From assembly GCF_029227915.1 (NCBI RefSeq), contig NC_079878.1:14136001-14200000 (forward strand): a stretch of 64,000 nucleotides of DNA. The letters run 5' to 3'. A program made the position numbers and the translations under genes. Of this stretch, positions 25,001 through 37,215 are shown one piece after another. The notes below the pieces were generated by a model that saw nothing but the letters and a program-made list of their open reading frames with translations, ran no database searches and had not been told where the DNA came from. The DNA comes from Hydractinia symbiolongicarpus. Lineage: Eukaryota > Cnidaria > Hydrozoa > Anthoathecata > Hydractiniidae. The stretch's first letter is position 1. Every line of letters begins with the position of its first letter.

Positions 25001-25936
25001 ACAAATAGTTTTTTGTGCAATAAAGTACAAAATTAGACTAGAGAGGAAACATAAAGAGTTTAATTGATGCTAATGTTGTTACCTACCTACCTAGCTAACC
25101 CTTTGTGAATAAATTGCTTAACAGATTTCCCATAAATACTCTGGATTTCTCAAATACCGTTTAACCCGAACTTTTTTTAACTTGAACCATGTATTTTGTT
25201 TCGGCAATGTCCGATAGCTCGAACGATACAAGAAATAAATCTAAAGAAACAAGAATTCCGTTCAAAATCTCTTTCTGGATTCTGCCTTTTGCTTTAGGCG
25301 GGAAAATGCTTCGTTACGCTGGTTGCGGTATTTCGACAAGCTCGCCCTTTTTACTCCTCTGATACATCAAAGATTCTGAAATTTTCGAGAAAATCCTCAC
25401 GAAAATGGCAACAAACAACGATTTTCTCGTTAAAGGCTTCCTTACACGGAGCTATTCAATTACTGTGTGGAGCTAAATATTCTTCGTTGTTTTGGTTAAA
25501 AATTGCTTAACTCGAACTTTCCTCAACTCCTATTTTTTTAAATCCCCCTTTTGCCGGCAAAAGCATGTCACTTTTTGCAATTCTGTGTTTAAAAAATTGA
25601 TGTGGGAAGTTTGAAATGTTTCACATGTCACCAATGAATTTGACATTTAATATTTAAATCAATAAAATATAGTTAACATCAAATGCTGTTAAAAAAACCG
25701 AGGATAGAAGTGTTTGCGTTCACTATATCATAGCTGTAATAATTACGGAACATGCCTAAAAAGTTTAAAGAAAAACGAAAGTACGATCCGAATTTGTAAG
25801 TTGCGCAGTACAGTGTACTATAGAGATTTTTGTAAATATTTAGCTACTGCTTTGTTGTTTATTTTAAGGCTTACCTCCCGCAAAAAGAACATATTAATTT
25901 CATACAAAAGAGCTTGGAATGTCCAAGAATTTGTAT
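22008..25936. other. intergenic stretch, no gene seen
   Basis: I find no exon I can support. Around 25136-25560 are several clauses of the type TTTAACCCGAAC / TTAACTCGAACTTTCC that resemble degraded ends of pogo/Tigger-type elements. The remainder is AT-rich and featureless to the eye. Confidence 0.45.
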
Positions 25937-26085
25937 ATTTTTTGAAAAATCTTGATTGATTTTTGAGATTTTAGACTTAGAAGGTTATGACATCATGGAC
26001 TAGCTCTGGGTGTGTGTTGTATTTAGCAGTTATCGTGAGGCATATGGATTACAAATGTCTTTTCTCAATCAGTTTTAAACATTTT
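25937..26085. repeat. dispersed repeat, copy B
   Basis: Second copy of the repeat at 13105-13250. It shares TTGAAAAATCTTGA, TTTTGAGATT, ACTTAGAAG and CCAATCAGTTTT-type blocks in the same order. It stops shortly before the interspersed element at 26208. Confidence 0.6.
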
Positions 26086-26207
26086 ACAAAAATTTCAATA
26101 TCAAGTTACTATACTTATGTTCAATACCAGCTAAAACCTGTTTTAAAACTAGTTGATGACTAAATAATTAGCGAAATTTTGAAAACATATAATCTTAAGA
26201 ATCAACA

Positions 26208-27144
26208 AGAAGCCCTGGGGGCTCTAAGAATTTCCGCTCGCTACCAAAATAATTGATGAAAACCTGCTAATTCGTTGTGTTATTGTGCTAAACATTTGAG
26301 GAGGTTTGGTGCATGAACCTCTGAAGATAAAGCACACAAGTTACATTATATCTTACAACAAACGCAAACAAAACGAAACGTGTCATAATAAACTCACATT
26401 TTAAAATAAATTGCTAACAAAAAATACAGCCTAACATTCATGGTAAGTCTTGCGATTGAAACGTTTATGGTCTTAAACGGCATTTAGTTGACAAAAAATC
26501 AAAATTTTGCTGTGACCATCATTTTCAGCATACTTTTTTATCAACTGTGCCAAATTTTGTCGGAATTAATGCAGTTTTAATTTTTGGTTAAATTTTGGCC
26601 TAAAATGACATTTAGGTGACAAAAATCAAACTTTTGTACCATCATCATTTTCAGCATACTTTATTTGCTAACTGTGCCAGATTTAGCCGAAAATGAAGTG
26701 GTTTTAATTTTTGGATCAATTTTGGCCTAAAATGGCATTTAGGTGACAAAAATCAAAATTTCAATGTCACCATTACTTTCACCATACTTTTTTTGTTAAC
26801 TTTGCCAATTTTTGTTGAAAATGAAGTAGTTTTAATTTTTGGACCAATTTTGTCCTAAAATGACATTTAAGGTGGCAAAAAATCAAAATTATTATGTCGC
26901 CATTATGTTCAGCATACTTTTTTTGTTAACTGTGCCAAATTTTGTTGAAAACAAATACTAATTTTGTCCTGAAACATCATTTAGATGAGTTCCCAGTAGT
27001 TGGGAGCTTGGGTGCGAAGTTTACATCTGTGTTTACATCGGTGAACGTGTAATCCCAGGGTCGATTTTTTCTCAAAAAATGCTCCAAAAGAAAAAAACGA
27101 CGGTTTTAAAGAATTTCCTACGCCTTCGGGCGCGGAAATTCAAT
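26208..27144. mobile_element. HINE/pearl-like interspersed element, copy 2 (longest)
   Basis: Same ends as copy 1 but with GAATTTCCGC on the left and the matching GCGGAAATTC on the right. About four tandem core units lie between, so it is roughly 300 bp longer than copy 1. The right-hand hairpin CGCCTTCGGGCG is conserved. Length difference among copies is mostly due to core unit number. Confidence 0.75.
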
Positions 27145-27479
27145 AAATATTTTTCAATCAAATAAAAGATTTCTATATAACTTTTAAAGATCTTTTATAT
27201 GAGCCCAAATTGGTTTTTCACTGGAGGTACGCTTTAATAGTGAATCCGGAAGACTGTATTTGACAAGAGTGTTATAATAGGGAGATATTGCATGTCTTTT
27301 CGTTGTATACCAATTGAGGCAAGTAAATCTTCCTTGAGTGGAATATTCTCTTACTGAGCAAGACATATTCAACAATAAATCTGTTTTATTATACACGTAA
27401 CTAATTTTTTGCTAAAGTAAATCTGTGTTTTCAGAAACACAATATGCGTTTGAACATGTTCATGTCGGTGTTTTTTTTA

Positions 27480-30260
27480 GAATGTACCAAAATGTACATT
27501 TTTTAACATAGATCTTTCAATTTTTGGAATTTTCGGATAAAACTTTTCAAAAAGACATATTTTGATACCAAAATTGTTCTGATAAAGTAATTTAGCATGA
27601 AATATTCCAGAAAATGCTTTTTCTATGCTTTTCATTATATTTTTCACTTTAGACGATTTTATCATTGGAATTCTTTCAAAACCTATTGTTGATACTCTGA
27701 ATTTTCGAAATTGAACTTGAGGAGTAAAAAAGGATGAAAAATTCCATCGTAATAACCCTTCAAAAACAAGTTTTAACATTTAGGTAAGAAGCTAGTAAAC
27801 GATGATAGAATAACTATACAAGGATAGTTTTTAAGGATACTGTATAATAAAACATCGAAATATATTCTAAAACTATTGTCGGAGTAAAATTGGATGAAAT
27901 ATTCCAAAAAAAAAAACAATAAATCGAAATACAATGGAACACGCGGTAGAAAAAAAATAATACAACAATTTTAGTTACAATATACCTCTCAAACAAAATG
28001 ACATTTTATTGATACATATGCCAACACGTATCCTCGAGAGTAACAGAGGATTAATTATTCCAAACATCTAAACAAACTAGCAAACGAAAAGAACTGGTAA
28101 CACAATCCAAACAAATATCAAACTTAGGGAAATACGAAATATCAAACATTGTTTTCACATTAGGCTTAGTACAACTTTAGTTAAACAAAGATTAATGTTT
28201 CTGACTAAAAGGAGTCTAATAGAATGGAAAAATCAAAACAAGAAATTTAAAGAGTAAAATAAAAAGAAATATTCCAAAAATGATTAATGACTTTTCAGAG
28301 CAGCAGCATTCAAAAAAATTATGAACTTGCTTTTTGATTTAATATATTGTAGATGTTAGTGTCCAATTCCAGTTGATCATTAAAATCGACATAGCTGTCA
28401 CAAATTTCATCAGGTGTTACTGTAACCTTTGTTGGTAATGTGTTTAAACCGTTTCACATTTGCATTTCTGGAGCGAGCTAACTTCAAATAAAGTCCTTCA
28501 AAATATTTTTCACCTTTCTTTATGAAGTTACCAGGTCTGACATGTGCTTTTTAGAAACACCTTTTTCAGTCAGCTGAACAAAATACAGAGGTTTAATGGT
28601 ACTTCCAGTATACAAGGTTATGAATGATGGGACGGTGACGAAATCAAAAATTTGGTCGGTTTGATCTACCTCTCGATCATCTCCATCAAAATCAAACACA
28701 GCAACGTCCTCATCGACATCATTTTCAATATTTACTTCATTTACACAATTTTTAAAGTCAAACTGTAAGCAAGACGTACAATCACACAAATATTCCTTGC
28801 AAAAGATTGGTTGCTTAGTTTGTAAATCATAATGTGTTGTTTCATGCAACCTTTAATTTCAATTGGAGTGGCTTTCTTTTTAACCATAATAATATTGAGT
28901 ATTTTTTGACTCGAGGTACTCAACCATATCATTCGAGTTATTAATAAATACATCATACGTCACAATATCCTTCCTCAATACCATTCCGCAAAATAAGCAG
29001 GTTTTATTTGTTTTACACTTGTCGTTCAACTTTTCGCACAATTTTGGATGTTTAAGAATGTTGGCTTTGTATTTTGATGTGGTGGAACACCGATTCGTTG
29101 GACAAAAATAATAAATATTCAGGTATTGGTCCATGTCCTTTGTTCTATTCATGTTTCTTTTGGTTGGATTTTGTACTGAAAGACTTTGTGCAATTCTCAC
29201 CACGACAATGAAAAACCATCTCCAAAGCAGCCTAAATCCACAAAATCATCAAATCAAATCATTAAATCGTGGGCATGCCCAACAAAAAAACATGCCAAGA
29301 CAAGTCCGAATAAAAACTTGCCCGTCGAATCAAAACAGAGCAATGCAAAGGTTTCAAACCGTTCGAATCTCTTCTTGAAGTTACGGCAAAACCTTCAACA
29401 CATAAAAGACTTTATCGCAAGTGGGGTGAAGGAATATACGGAATAAAAATTTAAGAAAATTGGAATTTTTCATCCAGTATCACTCCTTATTACTCCTCTT
29501 ATTTATTGGTATTGAAGGGTATTGATACGGAAATAATTATTAACAAATGTCACCTTATACCTTGCCAATTCAACTTAACTAAGTGCAAATATCGCGAATA
29601 TTAGTTCAGTTTATCACGATTTTGGCGTGTGGAATATTTCATCCTGAAAAACTCCGACTATTACATTTAAATTTTATGTTGTGGAACTAACTGTCAGTAA
29701 CAATAAAAAATGAAGTTAATAGCGTAAAGTTAATCTGGTTCTCTTTAATAGAGTATCAATAGTATGATGTAAAATCTCTAAAAATTTTTCATCCAAAATT
29801 ACTCCTTTCGCGATATTTTCACTTCAGTTTAGTTGAATTGGCAAGTTAAGATTATTTTAAAACCTATCTGACTCCGATAATTTCTATAAAACAATGAAGA
29901 AGACCATTTGTCAACTATCATTAATATTTGAAAATTAAAAATGGAATAATCCATCCTCTATCACTCTTTATTAAAACCTTTAGACAAATATCATTCGATA
30001 AATTCATTTTTATAGTCAATAGTACATCCTCTGAGTTTATAATACATTCCACTTTGCAATCAATTTTTCACTCTATTTTTGGTATAATTCATCCTATTTT
30101 ACTCATTTCAACATTTTTATTTACATCTTCTCAAAGTTTAGAAATAATATAATCAGTGAGTGAAATTTCAAAACGGTATCCGTTATAGATCAGAAGTAAT
30201 TCACTTTGGAATTTTTCATCCCTGGACACCTAAAAAGCTTTCATCCTAAATTATTCCTAA
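27480..30260. mobile_element. decayed DNA transposon with inverted arrays of a GGAATTTTTCATCC motif
   Basis: The motif GGAATWTTTCATCC, usually followed within a few bases by ATTACTCC, recurs on the plus strand at about 29461, 29632, 29781, 29938, 30085 and 30213 (spacing 128-171 bp). It recurs on the minus strand at about 27600, 27730 and 27888, with a fragment near 28270. The two arrays are in opposite orientation and flank a coding relic (28520-29203). That layout is expected for subterminal transposase-binding repeats of a DNA transposon. I could not define the exact ends or a target duplication. Confidence 0.5.
28520..29203 (-). pseudogene. relic of a cysteine-rich transposon protein
   Basis: Two minus-strand frames, 29203-28880 and 28849-28520, probably belong to one broken coding region. 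The first has a zinc-finger-like pattern (C-P-x3-C, then K-x-N-I-x-K-H-x4-C, then C-x2-C). The second opens with LHETTHYDLQ, a CDCTSC cysteine cluster and an acidic stretch (DVDEDVAVFDFDGDD). The style is that of cysteine-rich proteins common in cnidarian transposons, but I cannot name the superfamily. Its position between the two inverted motif arrays suggests it is cargo or remnant transposase of that element. Confidence 0.4.
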
Positions 30261-30847
30261 CTTTACACTTAATTTGCTACTGATTCACTAATAGGCCGTG
30301 GGCTATGTTCAATAAAAAGCTCTCTAAAATAATTTTCGTTGCCCATATTTGGTGACCAATATTTTTTTGGTTAAATCAGCGTTTTGGGTTGTACTGATTT
30401 ATATTATCAATGTTACCAATTTTGATACCCCGCAGTTTTCGTGTAATTAAGGGTTTAAAAATGTGTTATCGTGTGATATAGTGCATTATCGATTTTACGC
30501 GTTTCTAACTAATAATAACATTACAACAAAGCCAAAACTTTTCTTTTTTAAAAAGTACGTACAACTAACTTACTTAATGCAAAAATATTTTCAAAAACTG
30601 CATTTAACATGCGATTATTCCTTTATCGTGTGATATCGTTATGTATCGATACTCGATAACACGAAAAAGCAACATTTTGGCTGTAAATGGACAAAATTTT
30701 GTCGCCATTAGTTATTATATTCTTGCCTAAGCCTTTTATGATTGTTTGAAAGTATAATATTAAGAATGTTAAGTCTCAGAAGATCATAGCGAAGATCTTA
30801 ATGCTACCCGATAAAATAAAATGAAATGAAAACGCTGCTTTCGTATA

Positions 30848-33770
30848 TTAAAAAACGTTAAAATCTATGTCCTCATCGCTCCCTGATTTGTTATCAGATG
30901 ATTCGGTGCTAGTACCATCAGCTTCAAGAGGCTTTGCGTTTTCGCAGTTTTCACATAAACATAAACTGGAGTACTGAAGACCGTTTTTTCTGCAACCACC
31001 AGCATTGTTGGTGCATGATTTTTTGCATTGGCACGTTGCTGTTTGAAGTAATGCTTGTGTTGCAGGTTTTTGATCAAGTCATTTGATTACAAGCGATCTG
31101 TTATTCAACGTCCAGCCATGGTCGGTTATGCTAATATCTGGAATGAACTGAACAGTGCGTCGTTTCCAGATAAAAGCTTGGTATATAGCTCTTAAAAGAT
31201 GGTAGCGCAAGGCATCGTCTGTTGGTGGCAAAAGATCTTCGCTGTATTTTCCACGAGTGAAAAGGTACAATCTTATACTTTTGATTGTTGAAGATACTGT
31301 CTGAGAACCGTATAAACTGCAAACAAAGACAGCAGCTTTATTATAGCTCTCTTCCGTAGCATCTGCTATATCTCCGAGGGTTGAAAAAAATCTATGTAAA
31401 GTGGCTTGATTTTCATTACGTCAAAGCATTTCTTCTTTCCTTTTCCATGAAAGGAGCTAACTGAATCGCAACCTGTGAAGGCGTGAAATCCGACGAGAGC
31501 ATCAGTAACTTCACCAAGGGAGTTCGCGATGTTATGCATATCGAGAACTCGATTTTGTTCGCCAACGCCAGTTTCCACATAAAAACGATGATTAAAATCT
31601 TTAGCTGATGCAACAGTCATAATAACGACATCTGTATCAGGAGTGCGTATTAGTACACTTGACTGCAATGCAAAGATAGCATGTAATATCAACCTAGTTT
31701 CCGCTTCTTCATGATTATACTCAAGCTGAGCAACCAATGAAGTAGAACAAATTTCATCCGCACTAGGAGATAGGAAATAACATTTATTATCTGATGTAAC
31801 GTATGGTCTTACATTGAGATTCCTCTGAAGTATAAAGCTGCCATGCTGATGCCAAGAAATTTAAGAGAGACTCTTTGTTTTTTCCAACGGATAAAAACTT
31901 CTTCCATTGAATTGGGGTCTTTTGATCTCCCCCAATAATGGCCACAACCTGTTGTCCTCCGTCAGCTCTTCGTGATCTTTCAGCATTTTTGATACTTATG
32001 TCAGGGTACCTATCTCCAATAAAGTGAACATTCTTGGCGTTGTATTTCCTACCACTGGCGATTAAAATCCTGAAAATTTGAGACGCGAATAATCTGAATG
32101 TCGACTCAGGTGCTTTAAGAGCTTGTATGACCGCCATAGCATCTAAAATTATAGTATCAGCATGAACTGTCCCAGTTACGACACTTTCCTCAATAATGTG
32201 AAGTAACCTTGATTTGGTGTTTTTTTTAAAAATTTCCATCAGCAGTCGCAATGCTTGTCGGATAATCACTCAAGGTTTGTGAGAGCAGTTCTTTAAGGTC
32301 TATCCCTCTGTTTGTCGCGGCAACCATCGCTGTTGCAAACAAATCACGACTTTTTTTCGTCGATGCCACAGCACCAGCGTTCGTTTTAGTTACAGATTTA
32401 ACAGCAAATGTTTTTAGCTTACTTTGCTTGATGGTGGAAAATAAATCTGGCTGTTCTCATATAACATTTTCTTTGCCAAAAGTTTGAAATTGCAACTCCC
32501 CTACTTTTTCGGCTGTTAAAAGGTCATTAGCAAATGCTTCACTAGCAACAGCTCCACTACTAATATTAATTAAACCAGCACTATACCACTCGAAGATCTT
32601 GCATCATTTCAATAGTAGTTTCGATACTCTCCAGTAGTTGACAATGCCTTTTAATGCTGGACGCATCGAGGTTTTTTCGGCTCCTATAAGGTATGATCAT
32701 TATTATATTCCTAACTCAAGTAACTAACGGAAATTTATATGAAGATGTTAATACCTTTCCGGGCTCATTGTTCCGGCCATTTCTTCACATTTCCGGGAAA
32801 TTGAAGATCGTTCTGGTTGAGACAACCATCTGTGAACATAATCTTTTTGCAAAGTAAATCCAATAATCTTTAACTTTACAATCACGATTGGCCGTCTGTT
32901 CGATCGTCATATCACATGGGACACTTGAAAAACCATGCCTGCTTTGCCTTTGAACGGTCCAATTTTAAATGATATCACTGGTAGATCCTGATTGAGAGAA
33001 TGGAAAACATAAGTATTTATGAAGCAAGATAGCGTTCAAAAAATTTAATAAAACGAAGTACCTACCTGGATGCGTTCTTCTAATGTATTCATTTCGTACC
33101 AATACGCTGTCAAATATCTAGAGTAATTTACACGGTCGTAGGCGAAGAACCATGGTAGCATTGATCTTATTGAAGCAAGATGCAAATTCCAGTCACTTGT
33201 ACGTGTTGCTCCATGTCAATGTAACTGCTCCAATAGTCAAATGTAGAATTGGTTTCTCTACACTGCTGAATAAAAGTTCTGTATTTTTCCTCGATCACCT
33301 TGAAAGCGAATGACTGTGCCATATTGAAAAAATTCGCTGTTTGGATAGAGTATTCCATATTTCGAAATATTGAATTAATGGCCTCTTTCTCGTCCTCGCC
33401 AAGTGAAAGAAGGAAGGCGTTAAAACGTTGCTTCTCGAGAACCTCGTATAAAAGTTTATGAATCATAACACATCGATTATAATGTTTTCCTGATAGCATT
33501 CCATTTATCGATCCAGGTCCAATGACATCGGATTCAATCAATATATCCTCCAAACCAGAATTTTTAAATCTCTTGCTAGTAGTACCACAGAAAAATCGCA
33601 TGAAATTCTCCGAAACGAACAATAAGGTGTTTCTAAAAAGTTTTATTTTTCCATCGAACTTGCTGTATTTTTGCATATACAGCTTCGTCACAAACTATTG
33701 CCATGTACAAGTGTGTCATGCTATATAACATTTCCATACACTTATTAAGGAAGGTGAAGATCACCGAGTA
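30848..33770 (-). pseudogene. old, broken relative of the XPG/FEN1-nuclease transposase
   Basis: Minus-strand pieces in order are 33827-33633, 33691-33167, about 32560-32270, 32269-31787, 31737-31366 and a final piece to TAA at 30848. They line up with the intact-looking transposase at 53044-57606. Shared landmarks are GSINGMLSGKHYNR (versus GSLKSFLLGKCYKR), a D-containing ILDAMAVIQ (versus IIDGMFFLH), HEEAETRLILH, RTPDTDVVIM and FHAFTGCDSVSSF. These last four correspond to metal-binding positions of FEN1/XPG nucleases. Unlike the younger copy it ends in a cysteine-rich tail (CQCKKSC, CLCENCEN) and then an acidic tail. Frameshifts and loss of the N-terminal half show it is dead. Confidence 0.8.
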
Positions 33771-34113
33771 GTCCGTCCGTCCGTATAACCCAATAAAAAC
33801 CGGACGAAGAGATTTGGAATATTTCATTTTTTTCTATTTTGCATTAAAATTTGAAGTAGCAATGATAAAAAGTGATTTAGAAAAGCAGTCTTAAACAAAA
33901 TGTACACCAAAAATACAATTTGGTACACTCTAAAAAAAACACCGAGTCATAATGTTTTTGCCTTAGACCTATTTTTAACATAAATTAATGTATGAACGAT
34001 TATAATTAATGTCCCACCAATCTGTGATACAAAACTTATCGGAAAGCCAGCTGCAACAGCAGGATCCTTATTTTTGGGCAAACGCGCAACCATAACATTT
34101 TTTATGCCGAACC

Positions 34114-34612
34114 TCAAAGCAGTTTATCATTTCCGTCTAAATGCCAAACTTCGTTAGGTCTTTTCTCGTTATACTTCCTTCTAACTAACTTGTGTGCTCT
34201 TTTGTATGCGACACCTTTTGGAGCCAGATATTTTGGTGCGTAACGAACAACTTCATGAGTTGCCTTTATTCCATTTTTAGTCAATAGTCGAAACACAGCT
34301 CTATATCTAAGCTAGCGTTACTATTTCTAAGTTCAGTACTTAGCCATTCAAAACAATTCTTGCGTCGACATCTTTAAACCTTCGACGTAAATTATTTGCT
34401 CTTAAACTTCTCTGAAGTGTACGTAAGCTGATCTTTATACCATGACATTCGTGCATCAACGAAATTACTTCATTGTACGTGAATCCCTCCTTGAAATATT
34501 CTTCTATCAATTCACTTTTTGATGAAAAATGTTCCTTTTTCAACAGCGAATTTACAATCTCTTCCTTCCTTCTGTCAAAAATGGCGGGATGTATTAAAGA
34601 GGAATACGTCAA
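34114..34612 (-). pseudogene. relic of a transposon integrase-like protein
   Basis: Two frames, 34612-34340 and 34296-34114, are separated by a stop and a frameshift. The first has a helix-turn-helix-like region (YNEVISLMHECHG, ISLRTLQRSL). The second has RAHKLVRRKYN followed by VWHLDGNDKL, where the D fits the first acidic residue of a DDE/D integrase core of the type found in invertebrate transposons. The rest of the catalytic core is missing. It is next to the preceding relic but belongs to a different family. Confidence 0.6.
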
Positions 34613-34707
34613 TATAGTCGATTGATCAAAATCCTTCCAATCAGATTTTTCATAACTAATTTATGCACTGAAAGAACGTATTTGATTGGCTCGTTCAGTT
34701 GGTCTTG

Positions 34708-35276
34708 CCAAGCGTCCTTAGCGTTCTTCTAAGCGTCCTTAGCGCTCTTCTAAGCGTCCTTAGCGCTCTTCTAAGCGTCCTTAGCGCTCTTCTAAGTGTC
34801 CTTAGCGCTCTTCCAAGCGTCCTTAGCGCTCTTCTAAGCGTCCTTAGCGCTCTTCTAAGCGTCCTTAGCGCTCTTCTAAGCGTCCTTAGCGTTCTTCTAA
34901 GCGTCCTTAGCGCTCTTCTAAGCGTCCTTAGCGCTCTTCTAAGCGTCCTTAGCGCTCTTCTAAGTGTCCTTAGCGCTCTTCTAAGCGTCCTTCGCGCTCT
35001 TCTAAGCGTCCTTAGCGCTCTTCTAAGCGTCCTTAGCGCTCTTCTAAGCGTCCTTAGCGCTCTTCTAAGCGTCCTTCGCGCTCTTCTAAGCGTCCTTAGC
35101 GCTCTTCTAAGCGTTCTTAGCGCTCTTCTAAGCGTCCTTCGCGCTCTTCTAAGCGTCCTTAGAGCTCTTCTAAGCGTCCTTAGCGCTCTTCCAAGCGTCC
35201 TTCGCGCTCTTCTAAGCGTCCTTAGCGCTCTTCTAAGCGTCCTTAGCGCTCTTCCAAGCGTTCTTAGCTCCTCTAA
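34708..35276. repeat. 21-bp minisatellite, about 27 units
   Basis: A tandem array of AGCGCTCTTCTAAGCGTCCTT with a few recurring variants (TTCGCG for TTAGCG, CCAAGCG for CTAAGCG). It is GC-richer than its surroundings. Because 21 is divisible by three it generates an artificial frame at 34699-35382 reading a heptad of the type LLSVLSA. I see no promoter, splice or family evidence that it is translated. Confidence 0.95.
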
Positions 35277-35399
35277 GTGTCGAAAATCGACAATTAGTTA
35301 CACTAAATTAACGCATAAAGTATCAAGATATGAGTATACCTCGAAATGGCAGATACATGCCACGGTAGAAAGCCTTAAATAAAGTGAGAATGTAATACA

Positions 35400-37215
35400 C
35401 ACCCAAAATTAGATTTCGAGTTATTTATTTGTGACGAATTGATTTAATTAAACAATATGACAGCTGGCATAAGGCTTGGAAATTTAACACTTTAGTGTAC
35501 CCCGTCAAGTACCTTTCTGCCCTCTCACATATTAAACCGCGTGGAATCATTAATCCACGTCTTTAATGAGAATGACTTTCACAAAATTAATTTTATATGC
35601 ACTTTAACCTTTTACAGCAAAGTCAAACATTTTCAAAACAATGAAGTTTATAATTTTCCTTAAATCAACCCGTATTGAGGTAGGGCGGCCACGTAGCATG
35701 TTCGGAAAAACCGATCTAGAGTGTCCAAAAGTAAGTTGATTTTGAGATATATATTCAAATATCGTAGCCAAGATCGCACCCGATCTGCATGTGGAAAGTA
35801 ATGAAAGGGTTATGTAAGCCTAAGAAGAGCAAGCCTAGTAAGCTATGCTTTCTTCGAGGATATCAAAATTCAGTTTCTTTCATACGAAATTTTAAATGCA
35901 AACAAATGTCAGAACAATCCCAGAATTAAAATCAAATAGTACGAGAATTAATTATATTTGTTTGGGTGAGTGAGTGAGTAAGGGCATTTGCGCCTCCCGA
36001 TTTCCCGATAATTTTGAATCACGAATTAATATTTTTCTAACTATATTCATTTTCTTTTTCAAAACAGCTTTATTCGATGCAAAATATTTCTTTCTTTAAA
36101 AGATATTTTTGGTTACCGTGGTCTGTTGTTTGTATCTACTCAAATACATGCGTATGCTCATTGTTCTTAACGCAAAACAACAACATTACGCTGCACAGAA
36201 AATCGTCTCGTATCTGCATGCAAACCAATTATTAAAAATTATTACACTTTCCCAAACTTTCGCAAACTTTTATAGCCATTGACAAGTCATCTATATAGCA
36301 GTAAATTACGCGTGAGGGATAATTTATGACAACTCGTTTTTTGGAATAATTGCGTCACTCACTCTGCATGGGGGTGCACGCTTAAAGCAATTCTGTTAAC
36401 ATCAAACTGTGTTACGAAAGCAGCCACATGCTTTTCCTGTTCTTTTTAAGCAACATAATAAAAAATATTATCTTCTATGAGGTGAACTAGCTTGGTTTTC
36501 AAGGTTGGGTTCTACTTTGGGTAGAAGTTGTTTTGTTATTAAACGAATTTTTTTATCATTGCACTGGGCTAAACGCTTGTTCAAGATACGCATTCTGGAT
36601 TATTTTCCGAATTTAAAAATTAGGATCTCTACTTAGTCCTTCATGGTGAGTCAGCGAGCGAAATGGCTTAACACGCCTTTATATGAATAGCCTCTTAAGC
36701 TAAAGCCACTGTTTTCAATACTGCGATCCAAATTTGAGTATAATTGCTACTTTTATTATTTTTAAGTATTTTTTATTATTTTTTAAGTATTTTTGCAACT
36801 TAAATGATGTTGAAAGTCTAAATCTAAAGCTTTGTTATGCAACTTAGCATTAGTCATCCATATCGCAAAACTTAAACTGTGTGATTTTTTTATTTTAGCA
36901 GTTCAGTATTTGAAATTTCACAAGGCAAAAATTTAAAAGGTTGTATTCATCTCTTCGTTATTTTTTACCCAAAGGGGTAAAAAAAACCAAAGTCGAAAAC
37001 AATTGTCAGCCACAATATATTGATAGTTTAAAAACATTATAAAAATCAAAAACTTGGTCCCAACTTTCTGCTACAATATTTGCAAGTATTTTTTGGATGA
37101 AAACCACAACACGAGGGTGAAACGCGTCAAACAAACGAAAGAAATATCAGATTAAAAATAAAACATAGATTATCTCCAACACCGCCCATACAAGCATGTT
37201 ATATATGTACAATAA
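35400..37215. other. non-coding stretch downstream of the galaxin-like gene
   Basis: No exon found on either strand. It contains A/T-rich simple sequence (TTTTATTATTTTTAAGTA, duplicated, at about 36755-36800). It should include the 3' UTR of the galaxin-like gene near its right edge. Confidence 0.45.

Noticed and set aside
29133-29446. Plus-strand frames opposite the cysteine-rich relic
   Set aside because: Low-complexity K/S/N-rich reading without a recognised motif; the minus strand has the zinc-finger pattern.
34708-35276. Possible CRISPR array
   Set aside because: Units are directly contiguous with no unique spacers, in a eukaryotic context.
34699-35382. A 227-residue plus-strand frame of repeated LLSVLSA
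   Set aside because: It is entirely generated by the 21-bp minisatellite, and shows no splice, promoter or family evidence.
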